Below, one piece after another: positions 1-6,747 of a stretch of 15,446 bases of DNA; positions within the stretch are counted from its first letter, which is position 1; every line of letters begins with the position of its first letter. The notes beneath the pieces were generated by a model. That model saw only the letters and a list, made by a program, of their open reading frames with translations. It did not search any database and was not told where the DNA came from. The stretch comes from Gemmatimonadales bacterium UBA7835 (GTDB lineage Bacteria > Gemmatimonadota > Gemmatimonadetes > Longimicrobiales > Gaopeijiaceae), in assembly GCA_002500925.1 (NCBI GenBank), contig DLTN01000053.1, positions 2,375-17,820 on the forward strand, written 5' to 3'. The position numbers and the translations under genes are program-made.

Positions 1-491
1 TCGAGGGAATCGCTCTTGATGGTCGGACCCGGATGATTGGTCGCGCTGGGATTCGTCCTCCAGGAATAGACATGACGTACGAGAGGGTCTCACTGGGCGA
101 GGCGATGGCTACAGGCTATCGAGAAACCGTGGCGATAACCGCGCTCATAGTAGGATTCCTGGGTGATTTAGTAACAGGAGGTATTTCACCCCGTTCGCTT
201 GGGAGCATCTTTACGATTGGTGAAGCGTCCGGGCAGGCTGCTGAGGCCGGCCTCGAGACTTTTCTCAGTTTCATGGCCCTGTTCAGTGTGAACTTGGCGG
301 TTCTGAACTTGCTCCCAATCCCGATCTTGGATGGAGGTCACCTTATGTTTCTTGCGATTGAGGCCCTTCGAGGAGGTCGGGCCCTGAGTCTTGAGCAGAG
401 GCTAAGGTGGAGTAATGTCGGTTTTTTCATCCTCATTGGAATCATGGTTCTAGCGCTCTCGAATGACGTGATGAGACTGATGGGTCTCTAA
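1..491 (+). CDS. rseP: RseP-family site-2 zinc metalloprotease, C-terminal part (5' end outside window)
   Basis: This is the C-terminal end of an intramembrane site-2 protease (RseP/RasP, family M50). In other bacteria the enzyme cuts anti-sigma factors or leftover signal peptides within the inner membrane. The frame is open from base 3, with no start in the window, so the gene begins upstream and its HExxH motif is not visible. About 163 codons are seen. The family signature is NLLPIPILDGGH, with the second metal-ligand Asp codon at 330-332 and hydrophobic segments on both sides. The stretch GGISPRSLGSIFTIGEAS matches the usual conserved segment before that transmembrane helix. In many bacteria rseP follows uppS, cdsA and dxr, which could lie upstream here. 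The stop TAA is followed 4 nt later by the next gene, so co-transcription is likely. Identification is firm; the exact substrate is unknown. Confidence 0.93.
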   Translation, partial: EGIALDGRTRMIGRAGIRPPGIDMTYERVSLGEAMATGYRETVAITALIVGFLGDLVTGGISPRSLGSIFTIGEASGQAAEAGLETFLSFMALFSVNLAVLNLLPIPILDGGHLMFLAIEALRGGRALSLEQRLRWSNVGFFILIGIMVLALSNDVMRLMGL

Positions 492-495
492 AGTC

Positions 496-1116
496 ATGAA
501 GTCTGGGCTTGGGGTAGGCCCGTTAGCGTCGCTTGTACTGTTGGCGGTCTGTCCTCTCGCCGTGTCTGCACAGCGGCTATCAGAGGGAGGCGATTCTGCT
601 GTCGTTCAGATTGAATTTGTTGAGGTGTACTACACACTTCAGGATACGACTCTCACTGAGGTAATCGCTCGGCTCAACAGCACTCGTCTGGCTGGAGCGG
701 GTGGTGAGATGTCTCAAGGGCTTACAGAGTACTATATCCAACCCTCGTGGCGTCCCGTAGGCGTCCGTGGGCGTTGTCGCGTCTCCGACCTGACCCTCAG
801 AGTTCAGATTCGCGTCACATTACCAGAATGGCCGAGTCAGGCTGATCGTCCTACGGAAGAGCGGGCTTCTTGGCAATTGATCGAGAGCGCGATTCGATCG
901 CATGAGCATCAACATCGTGACCTTACCATCAATGCGGCGAGAGCTTTGGCGGACGATCTAAATGCCCTGGAGACCCAAGGGTGTCGAGCGCTCAGACAGG
1001 CCTTTTCGGGAAAGGTGGCGTTGGCGGGCGAGCGTCTAGACGAGATCCATGCTCAATTCGATCGTAACACCCCCGAGCGTCTCTCTATAGCTGCCAAGCC
1101 TCCGGGTGGGGGTTGA
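496..1116 (+). CDS. Secreted DUF922-type putative zinc-dependent protease
   Basis: A 206-residue exported protein. An N-terminal signal peptide is visible (MKSGLGVG, a hydrophobic run, then a likely cut after VSA at about residues 23-25). The mature part resembles DUF922, a family annotated as putative secreted Zn-dependent proteases. The key feature is HEHQH at residues 136-140, which fits HExxH and sits in a predicted helix (IESAIRSHEHQHRD). The preceding strands (VEVYYTLQDTTLTEVIARLN, around 43-61) and a YxIQPSWRP segment also fit the family. Two Cys in the mature part (about 94 and 163) could form a disulfide. The gene starts 4 nt after rseP, so the two are probably co-expressed; both act in or beyond the inner membrane. 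No Shine-Dalgarno is obvious, so translational coupling is likely. Function beyond the fold is inferred; activity is not proven for the family. Confidence 0.75.
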   Translation: MKSGLGVGPLASLVLLAVCPLAVSAQRLSEGGDSAVVQIEFVEVYYTLQDTTLTEVIARLNSTRLAGAGGEMSQGLTEYYIQPSWRPVGVRGRCRVSDLTLRVQIRVTLPEWPSQADRPTEERASWQLIESAIRSHEHQHRDLTINAARALADDLNALETQGCRALRQAFSGKVALAGERLDEIHAQFDRNTPERLSIAAKPPGGG

Positions 1117-1126
1117 CCTTGACCTC

Positions 1127-1149
1127 TCTGATCGGGTGTTTAGATCAGA
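1127..1149. terminator. Inverted repeat between convergent genes, possible weak bidirectional terminator
   Basis: A perfect 7-bp inverted repeat (TCTGATC at 1127-1133, GATCAGA at 1143-1149) with a 9-nt loop sits where the DUF922 gene and the minus-strand WalJ-like gene converge. It overlaps the stop codon of the latter. There is no T-tract on either strand, so it is at best a weak terminator or a roadblock. Its placement is the main argument. Confidence 0.3.
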
Positions 1150-1961
1150 CTGAGTTGCGCTGGACCCTCACGGTAACGAAGATCTTCGATGTCGAGGAGG
1201 GCTGTCGGGTGATTCTGTTCCGCCACATCCAGATAACCCGACCATCCGGCCTCTTTCAGAGCTCCTCCGACTACTTTGAGAGCTAGGTCGCCACTGTTGC
1301 ATTCTTTCGATAGGTGTGCGAGAACGATACCTGCGAGTCTGGGATGCATTAGTTCGACGGCGAAACGGGCTGCAGCCTGATTGGACAGGTGCCCATGGCT
1401 CGATGCGATCCGGCGCTTAACAGATACAGGGTAGTTACTAGTGTGGAGGAGCACCTCGTCATGGTTCGCCTCAAGCACAAGAAAGTCGCAATCAGACAGG
1501 GCATGGCGAATTTGAGATGTTGGTCGTCCAAGGTCAGTCGCGACACCAACCCTAAGACCCGTGCACTCATCTACGATGGCGACACCTACCGGGTCTACCG
1601 CATCGTGTACGGTCAGGAACGGCTCGACTCTAGCGTCACCCACGTGGAAGGAGCGTCCCGGATTGTAGGTAAGCACGGTTTCTTGGCCTTTAAAAAGCTT
1701 TGAGCATGCTTCCTGAGTGCCCTGTGTCATGTAGAGCGGGGTTCCGTATCTTCTAGCATAAACTCCGATACCACTCGTGTGATCACCATGTTCGTGCGTC
1801 ACCACGATCGCATCGATGTTCTCGGCCTCGACTCCAATTGTACTCAGCCGCTTGGCAAGTGAGCGGCCGCTGAAGCCCGCGTCGACTAGCAGGCGGGTGT
1901 TTCCGGCCTGTAGAAAGATCGAATTTCCAGAGCTTCCGCTCCCAAGAACAGAGATTCTCAC
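1140..1961 (-). CDS. WalJ/YycJ-type metallo-beta-lactamase-fold hydrolase
   Basis: A 273-residue metallo-beta-lactamase-fold protein of the YycJ/WalJ group, which are cytoplasmic metal-dependent hydrolases (putative exonucleases) tied in Firmicutes to cell-wall/division control. The N terminus has the family opening VLGSGSSGNS (residues 5-14), then VDAGFSGRSL. The metal site THEHGDH is at 55-61, followed by candidate ligands H119, D143 (ATDLG), the SHGHLSN block at 188-194 and AHLSKECN at 215-222, all typical of this subgroup. The start is GTG at 1961; homologues begin with the same MxIxVLGSGSSGNS, which supports it. It is the last gene of the minus-strand operon, 31 nt after the nucleotidyltransferase gene. 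A regulatory tie to the receiver protein at the head of the same operon is possible but only inferred. The fold is certain, the subgroup very likely, the substrate unknown. Confidence 0.88.
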   Translation of the reverse strand: MRISVLGSGSSGNSIFLQAGNTRLLVDAGFSGRSLAKRLSTIGVEAENIDAIVVTHEHGDHTSGIGVYARRYGTPLYMTQGTQEACSKLFKGQETVLTYNPGRSFHVGDARVEPFLTVHDAVDPVGVAIVDECTGLRVGVATDLGRPTSQIRHALSDCDFLVLEANHDEVLLHTSNYPVSVKRRIASSHGHLSNQAAARFAVELMHPRLAGIVLAHLSKECNSGDLALKVVGGALKEAGWSGYLDVAEQNHPTALLDIEDLRYREGPAQLSLI

Positions 1962-1992
1962 CAGCTGGCGGCGCTACGGTAACTCCAACGAG

Positions 1993-3210
1993 TCATTTTC
2001 TGCGTCGTTTCTCGGTCTTTTCCCACGCGATGCGTAACACATTCGCCATCCCGGAAGTCAGTTTTTGGCCACGTCGAGCCATAACTCGCTCGGCCGTTTG
2101 AAGAAACTTCTCAAGCCGGTGATCCTCAAGGTCTTCACCTGACCCCCAGCTAAATGGAGGAACTACTGACGGAGCCATCAGGCCACCGAAGACGTTGCTT
2201 CCAGCGCCAATGATAGCCCCGGTGTTCAGCAGTGTTCCTATGCCTGTCGTGACATGGTCGCCAATAAAACATCCTACTTTGATGAGGCCTGAGTCCTCGT
2301 CACCCTCTGGTGTCCAAATTCGAACCGAGGTGTAGTTGTTTTTTAAGTCAGAGTTCGTTGTGAAGGCACCTAGGTTTACCCATCGGCCGACAAGAGCGTG
2401 TCCGATATAGCCTTCGTGTGCTTTGTTCCCGTATCCCAGAAAAATACTGTCCGCGACCTCTCCTCGCACCCGGCACATGGGTCCGATCGACGAAGTCCCC
2501 ACCGAGCCACCGAGGATGGTCGAGTCCTGACCCACATAGAGAGGTCCCTTCAAACGCGCCGGGCCTTCTACTCTAACGCCCGAATCGATACGGATAGGAC
2601 CGGAGCGGAGGTCCAGATGAACCCCGGCTTCGATTATGGCTTCCTCTCCCAGTGACACGTGGTGTACCCCAACCCGGTGCGCACCAGGTGTGAGATGATC
2701 CTGGCTGAAGAGCTCTCTGATATCATCTGTTATACGGTCGTGGTTAGCTGCTAGCAGATCCCATGGATGGTTCAGGATCGATCCTCTCAGGTCGAGGTCA
2801 ACTACTGCTTCACTTGGCTCGGCCTCGGGGTTCCTTAGCCAAAGTTCCGAAGGAATTGGATCCCCACTTGCGAGAACCCAGCCAACTGGATCTCCGTCAA
2901 TGCAGATGCGGGCTGACTTTGTCGGTAGGTCAAATTCCTGAAATGATACGACGGCACGACTGGAGATCAGGATGCGGGTACCCGAGGACGCTATGTCGTC
3001 TCGTGCTATCGCTGGCGGTGCTCCTGGTTCGTCAAAGCCGATCAGTGCTGTTCGACTAATGTGCCCCCTGCATTTGACGCCGAATATCAGCTCTGCCCGT
3101 TGTCGTGCAGTTAGGCACCCGTGGAGAAGTTCCCCGCAGGGGCGGGTAAGGCTGTATGGCGCCCATGCCCGAGCCCGGCGGTCGTCAAATAGATAAAGGG
3201 ATATTGCCAC
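1993..3210 (-). CDS. GlmU-like sugar nucleotidyltransferase with left-handed beta-helix domain
   Basis: A 405-residue protein resembling the alternative bacterial GlmU group: a GlmU-like N-terminal nucleotidyltransferase region followed by an acyltransferase-type left-handed beta-helix. The N terminus (LYLFDDRRARAWAPYSLTRP, then CGELLHG, within residues 5-31) matches the family's conserved LTRP...G opening. The helix half, about residues 175-350, shows hexapeptide-like repeats such as LLNTGAIIGAGSNVFGG, preceded by the family block GYIGHALVGRWVNLGAFTTN and SDLKNNYTSVRIW. The C terminus is basic (EKRRRK). Expected chemistry is formation of an activated sugar nucleotide and/or sugar acetylation, but the substrate is not established and a bona fide glmU could exist elsewhere. 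The GTG start overlaps the stop of manC by one base (TAGTG), so translation is coupled. The pairing with a mannose-1-phosphate guanylyltransferase suggests a shared sugar-nucleotide route for surface polysaccharide. Confidence 0.82.
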   Translation of the reverse strand: MAISLYLFDDRRARAWAPYSLTRPCGELLHGCLTARQRAELIFGVKCRGHISRTALIGFDEPGAPPAIARDDIASSGTRILISSRAVVSFQEFDLPTKSARICIDGDPVGWVLASGDPIPSELWLRNPEAEPSEAVVDLDLRGSILNHPWDLLAANHDRITDDIRELFSQDHLTPGAHRVGVHHVSLGEEAIIEAGVHLDLRSGPIRIDSGVRVEGPARLKGPLYVGQDSTILGGSVGTSSIGPMCRVRGEVADSIFLGYGNKAHEGYIGHALVGRWVNLGAFTTNSDLKNNYTSVRIWTPEGDEDSGLIKVGCFIGDHVTTGIGTLLNTGAIIGAGSNVFGGLMAPSVVPPFSWGSGEDLEDHRLEKFLQTAERVMARRGQKLTSGMANVLRIAWEKTEKRRRK

Positions 3211-4235
3211 TAACGGGCTCCTTCCATGCGGTCGAGAAGCTCCTTGAGCTGAGACGCCCTAGCTCTGGGCATGACCATCGTCGTGTCCTCCACCTGCACT
3301 ACGACGAGGTCTTCGGTTCCCATAAGCACTATTCGGCCTGGACCTTCTTGGTAAGCGATCGATCCGCGTGCGCCAACTAGCTCGACATTACCCAATGAGA
3401 CATTATCCAACTGGTCTAGAACCTGCGTTCGAGAAAGTGCTTCCCAACTACCCACGTCATCCCAGTTGAAGGTAGCTTCGACCACTCCTACTCGATCGCT
3501 GCGTTCCATGACTGCTCGGTCGATCACGCTCACGGGCACGCGCTCGAAAAAGGCGTCCGCTCCTTCGTTATTGATAAGTGGTAAGAGATCAGAGATCTCC
3601 TGTGCGTGCCTACTTAATTCATCTAGGAGCACGCTGGCCTTCCAAATGAAGATTCCTGTGTTCCAGAGGTATCCCTGGTCTACATATCCGCGAGCGGTCT
3701 CCTCGTCGGGTTTTTCATGAAATGCCTTTACGCGGAAAGACTTAGCCAAGCCAGCCGCTTTGAGTTGTTCACCGGCCTCGATATGCCCGTACCCAGTTTC
3801 GATTCGGTCTGGGGATACGCCGATACTGAGAAGTAAGTCATCACGCCGAGCTACCTCGACGGCACTCGCGACCGTTTCCACAAATTCTTCAAGGGGGTCT
3901 AGTAGATGATCGGCGTGCATAGAAACCATCACCGCCTCCGGATCAAGCTTAGCTAGTTTCGCCGCCGCCCATGCCAGCACGGGTGCGGTGCCTCGCGCCT
4001 GTGGTTCAATCCAGAAATTATCTCGCTCTAGGCTGGGAAGTACTGATTTGATTGGACTTCTCAGATTTTCCCCAGCTAGGATTCTGATTCGTTCAATGGG
4101 GACCAGTGCAGCTGCGCGTCTCATGGTATCAACGATGAGCGGTTCTTTAGTACCAAGACGGAGAAGCTGCTTGGGTCGTTCTGGCGTACTCGCGGGCCAA
4201 AAGCGGGAGCCAATGCCTCCGGCTAGGATGGTCAC
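3210..4235 (-). CDS. manC: Mannose-1-phosphate guanylyltransferase (ManC/ManB type, GDP-mannose synthesis)
   Basis: Makes GDP-mannose from mannose-1-phosphate and GTP in the cytoplasm, feeding cell-surface glycans. With the start chosen here the protein is 341 residues, the size of the single-domain enzymes that lack the phosphomannose isomerase domain. Visible motifs: LAGGIGSRFWPASTPERPKQ (residues 4-23, nucleotide-binding loop), ARGTAPV (80-86), MHADH (106-110), ETGYGHIE (146-153), FHEKPD (172-177), YLWNTGIF (189-196) and FNWDDVGSWEAL (256-267, catalytic/metal block). The start is uncertain. GTG at 4235 lies just after the response-regulator stop but has no clear Shine-Dalgarno and leaves only three residues before LAGG. 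A TTG at 4283 or a GTG at 4328 would add an N-terminal tail overlapping the response-regulator gene. The stop overlaps the next gene's start by one base. Function is very secure. Confidence 0.92.
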   Translation of the reverse strand: MTILAGGIGSRFWPASTPERPKQLLRLGTKEPLIVDTMRRAAALVPIERIRILAGENLRSPIKSVLPSLERDNFWIEPQARGTAPVLAWAAAKLAKLDPEAVMVSMHADHLLDPLEEFVETVASAVEVARRDDLLLSIGVSPDRIETGYGHIEAGEQLKAAGLAKSFRVKAFHEKPDEETARGYVDQGYLWNTGIFIWKASVLLDELSRHAQEISDLLPLINNEGADAFFERVPVSVIDRAVMERSDRVGVVEATFNWDDVGSWEALSRTQVLDQLDNVSLGNVELVGARGSIAYQEGPGRIVLMGTEDLVVVQVEDTTMVMPRARASQLKELLDRMEGAR

Positions 4236-4248
4236 CCACGTGTGGGTG

Positions 4249-4659
4249 TCAGGCGTCGCGCAAGATGTCTTCGATTCGGGCAATGAGCTTCTTCGGGCTA
4301 AAGGGCTTCGTAATAAAGTCGTTCGCACCTCCGGCTAGAGCGCATTCTCGGTCTGCGTCCTGACCTTTCCCCGTTAGGATGATTACTGGCGTTTCCGAGT
4401 GGATTGGATTGGCTCGAATCTTGGAAAGAGTTTCGAGTCCTCCGGCGACTGGCATCATGAGATCCAGTATCACCAAATCCACATGATCTTGCTTAATCTC
4501 CTGCAGACCTTCAATGCCGTTCGGTGCCGTAATGACATGGAAGCCCTTCGAGTTGAGGGCCACCTCCAGCACTCGCCGGATGTGTGGCTCATCGTCAACA
4601 ACGAGAATGCTCCGGCGATTTTCGACCGTTGCGGCGTCGGGGACCACATCACCTCGCAT
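4249..4659 (-). CDS. Receiver-only (CheY-like) response regulator
   Basis: A 136-residue single receiver domain with no output domain. The acidic pocket is VVDDE (D22, D23), the phospho-acceptor is D66 in LILDLMMP, and the conserved Thr and Lys are T96 (IILTGK) and K118 (TKPFSP). All residues needed for phosphotransfer are present. It heads a minus-strand operon with manC, the GlmU-like gene and the WalJ-like gene. Without an output domain it must act by protein-protein contact or phosphorelay. No kinase is adjacent in the operon; the closest is the histidine kinase at 6748-7932 on the other strand, a candidate partner by inference only. ATG at 4659 lacks a Shine-Dalgarno; a GTG four codons in (4647) is preceded by GAGG at 4-nt spacing and is an alternative start. 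Confidence 0.93.
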   Translation of the reverse strand: MRGDVVPDAATVENRRSILVVDDEPHIRRVLEVALNSKGFHVITAPNGIEGLQEIKQDHVDLVILDLMMPVAGGLETLSKIRANPIHSETPVIILTGKGQDADRECALAGGANDFITKPFSPKKLIARIEDILRDA

Positions 4660-4683
4660 GAAGGGGACGGGTAGGGGAACTAG

Positions 4684-4734
4684 TCCAAGGTGGGAGAGAG
4701 AACCCCCTAGGAACGGCGGGGAACCTACCTTGGA
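4684..4734. repeat. Inverted repeat / hairpin in the divergent promoter region
   Basis: TCCAAGGTGGG at 4684-4694 is matched by CCTACCTTGGA at 4724-4734 (10 of 11 pair, including a perfect outer 8 bp). Inside, CCCC at 4703-4706 can pair with GGGG at 4718-4721. The right arm lies within the spacer and -10 of the putative minus-strand promoter; the left arm falls in the transcribed leader. It could be an operator for a dimeric repressor or an RNA hairpin. There is no T-tract, so it is not a standard terminator. Confidence 0.45.
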
Positions 4735-4750
4735 TATGGGGTAAAGTCAA
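4722..4750 (-). promoter_or_regulatory. Putative sigma-70-like promoter for the response regulator-manC operon
   Basis: Read on the minus strand: TTGACT (forward 4745-4750), a 17-nt spacer, then TAGGTT (forward 4722-4727). The -35 matches TTGACA at 5 of 6; the -10 matches TATAAT at only 3 of 6. The start of transcription would fall near 4715, giving a leader of about 55 nt before the ATG at 4659. The inverted repeat at 4684-4734 overlaps it, suggesting control. Confidence 0.4.
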
Positions 4751-4772
4751 GTAATAACAGGGCTTTGCGGGG

Positions 4773-4800
4773 TTGACCCTAATCAGGCATGCCGTAACTT
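4773..4800 (+). promoter_or_regulatory. Weak candidate promoter for the lipoprotein-serS operon
   Basis: TTGACC at 4773-4778, a 16-nt spacer and TAACTT at 4795-4800. The -35 is good (5 of 6) but the -10 is poor (3 of 6). A start near 4807 would leave about 29 nt before the TTG start at 4836, with room for its GAGGG ribosome site. This reading also explains why the TTG at 4773 is unlikely to be the gene start. Confidence 0.28.
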
Positions 4801-4835
4801 GCCGCACCTATTTCGACTTTCGTTCGAGGGTAATC

Positions 4836-5426
4836 TTGAACCAAACATCAGGCCAACGTAACCAGTGCACTCGGGCAGTTCTCGCACTAGTGGGAGTGTT
4901 AGCGGTCTTTCTGACGGCGACGGCCTGCGACGATAACCCATTTGCCTTCAATTGGGATGACGTTCCGGACACAGTATTGCTGTATTCCATGGCTAGGCCT
5001 GAACTCGGTTTAGTCTCTGCTTACGCATTCTTCGACGGTGTTGGGCTTGAGGTTGAGGTGCCGGGTGCAACTGGGCAATGGGATATTGCGGTTGATACAA
5101 GAGGAGGGAAGATCGTCATGCTGCCTCCTCCAGTGCTTGGAATTTACACGGATGCAGAGATCGCGACGTTCGAGAACACGCTTCTCGCGGATGTAACGGA
5201 AGCTCCCAGTGATTCACTCGAGTATGTGTCAGATCAGCCGGTTCCGGTCGAATTTGGGAATGTTTACGTGATAAAGACGAACCGGTCCCCAGGATCATTT
5301 GGGCGTAGTTGTCGATACCACGCTAAGCTAGAAGCAGTGGATATAGATCCGGTAGGTGGGACTCTCATCTTTCGTCATGTCACGAACCCAGTCTGCAATG
5401 ACCGGGATCTCGTGCCTCCGAACTGA
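4836..5426 (+). CDS. Putative exported lipoprotein of unknown function
   Basis: I do not recognise a family. The 196-residue product has an N-terminal export signal: a short basic stretch (QRNQCTR), a hydrophobic run (AVLALVGVLAVFLTATA) and a Cys followed by DDNP. This looks like a lipoprotein signal, although the lipobox (ATAC, with Ala at -3) is weak; a plain signal peptide is the alternative. The mature part is acidic, strand-rich and has two more Cys near the end (SCRYH and NPVCND) that could pair. I chose the TTG at 4836 because GAGGG lies 5 nt before it and the hydrophobic run then falls near the N terminus. An upstream TTG at 4773 would add 21 residues without helping. The stop is 3 nt before serS, so it is probably the first gene of the serS operon. 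That position next to housekeeping genes says nothing clear about its role. Confidence 0.7.
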   Translation: MNQTSGQRNQCTRAVLALVGVLAVFLTATACDDNPFAFNWDDVPDTVLLYSMARPELGLVSAYAFFDGVGLEVEVPGATGQWDIAVDTRGGKIVMLPPPVLGIYTDAEIATFENTLLADVTEAPSDSLEYVSDQPVPVEFGNVYVIKTNRSPGSFGRSCRYHAKLEAVDIDPVGGTLIFRHVTNPVCNDRDLVPPN

Positions 5427-5429
5427 CGT

Positions 5430-6710
5430 ATGCTCGACATCCGATGGCTTCGTGCTGAGCCCGATTTGGTCAAGGAGCTGCTGGCTAAGCGTGATGCGTC
5501 TCTGCCCGGCGCTATAGACGAGATTTTAGCCCGCGATGAGGCTAGGCGAGAAGCGATTGGCGAAGTCAACGAGCTAAAAGCTCGACGGAACGCCGCGTCC
5601 AAGAAGGTAGGTGAATTAAAACGTGCGGGTGAGGATGCGTCAGAAATCATTGAGGAGACGCGTGCGCTCGGCGACAAGGTTGCTGAGCTTGACTCTATCG
5701 TGCGGGAGGCCGAGGAGTTCATACGACGAAACCTGCTCGTGATCCCCAATGTCCCGAACGAACGGGTGCCTATCGGTGGGGAGGCAAAGAACGAAGTTCT
5801 ATCGCTTTGGGGGGAGCCGGCTGCGCGAAGTTTCGAACTGAAACCTCATTGGTCGGTAGGTGAGGAGCTGGGTATCCTTGATCTTCAAAGAGGAGCGAAA
5901 GTGTCGGGCTCTGGGTTTCCCGTTTTAGTAGGGCAGGGTGCGCGGCTCCAACGTGGATTGATAAACTTTTTTCTAGACGTGCACACTACTGAACACGGAT
6001 ATACTGAGGTTCGAGTGCCTTATCTGGTCACGCCTGACTCAATGGTAGGAACTGGGCAGCTGCCGAAGTTCGCAGATGAGTCATACCGGTCAGAGCGTGA
6101 TGACCTATGGCTAGTGCCGACAGCTGAAGTTCCTGTCACTAACCTTCACCGGGACGAACTTCTGACGGCGGACGACCTTCCAAAGCGCTATACGGCTTAC
6201 TCACCGTGCTTCAGGCGAGAGGCAGGAGCTGCTGGAAAGGACACGCGAGGGTTGCTTCGAGTGCACCAGTTCGACAAAGTCGAACTAGTTCGTTTTGAGA
6301 CCCCGGATAGGAGCTCTGAGGCTTTAGAGGAATTGACGCGAGAGGCTGAGACCATCCTTGAGCGCCTAGGCCTGAATTATCGACGGATCTTACTAGCATC
6401 GGAGGACCTTGGCCAAAGTGCGGCAATGACATACGACTTGGAAGTGTGGGCACCTGGCGTCGAGAAATGGCTGGAGGTGTCGAGTTGCACGACCTTCACT
6501 GACTACCAAGCTCGGCGAGCGAGTATTCGCTATAAACGAACACAGGCCGAGAAGCCCCAGTTCGTGCATACGCTCAATGGTTCTGGCTTAGCGCTGCCGC
6601 GCGTGATCGCCGCATTACTTGAGACTTATCAAGAGTCGGACGGAAGTGTCTCGCTTCCAACAGTGCTTCACCCCTACGTTGGGAGCGATCGGCTGACCGC
6701 CTCGGTGTAG
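5430..6710 (+). CDS. serS: Seryl-tRNA synthetase
   Basis: Charges tRNA-Ser (and tRNA-Sec where present) with serine in the cytoplasm. The protein has 426 residues, normal for bacterial SerRS. The N-terminal tRNA-binding coiled coil spans about residues 28-100 and is rich in Glu, Lys, Arg and Ala. The class II catalytic core follows, with the serine-binding TAE at 231-233, motif 2 around FRREAG (261-266) and RGLLRVHQFDKVE (273-285), the EVSSCTTFTDYQARR block (349-363) and motif 3 TLNGSGLALPR (381-391). The N terminus MLDIRWLRAEPDLV matches the family start. The ATG lies 3 nt after the stop of the lipoprotein-like gene, with no strong Shine-Dalgarno, which suggests translational coupling. It is followed after 37 nt by the histidine kinase gene. 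Nothing is missing or unusual in the active site. Confidence 0.97.
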   Translation: MLDIRWLRAEPDLVKELLAKRDASLPGAIDEILARDEARREAIGEVNELKARRNAASKKVGELKRAGEDASEIIEETRALGDKVAELDSIVREAEEFIRRNLLVIPNVPNERVPIGGEAKNEVLSLWGEPAARSFELKPHWSVGEELGILDLQRGAKVSGSGFPVLVGQGARLQRGLINFFLDVHTTEHGYTEVRVPYLVTPDSMVGTGQLPKFADESYRSERDDLWLVPTAEVPVTNLHRDELLTADDLPKRYTAYSPCFRREAGAAGKDTRGLLRVHQFDKVELVRFETPDRSSEALEELTREAETILERLGLNYRRILLASEDLGQSAAMTYDLEVWAPGVEKWLEVSSCTTFTDYQARRASIRYKRTQAEKPQFVHTLNGSGLALPRVIAALLETYQESDGSVSLPTVLHPYVGSDRLTASV

Positions 6711-6747
6711 GTTCGGGGGCCGCGATACGTTCTGACCTATAGCTTAG

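Noticed and set aside
4001..4012. A tRNA T-loop-like GGTTCAATCC
   Set aside because: It lies within the manC coding region, with no matching acceptor stem or anticodon arm.
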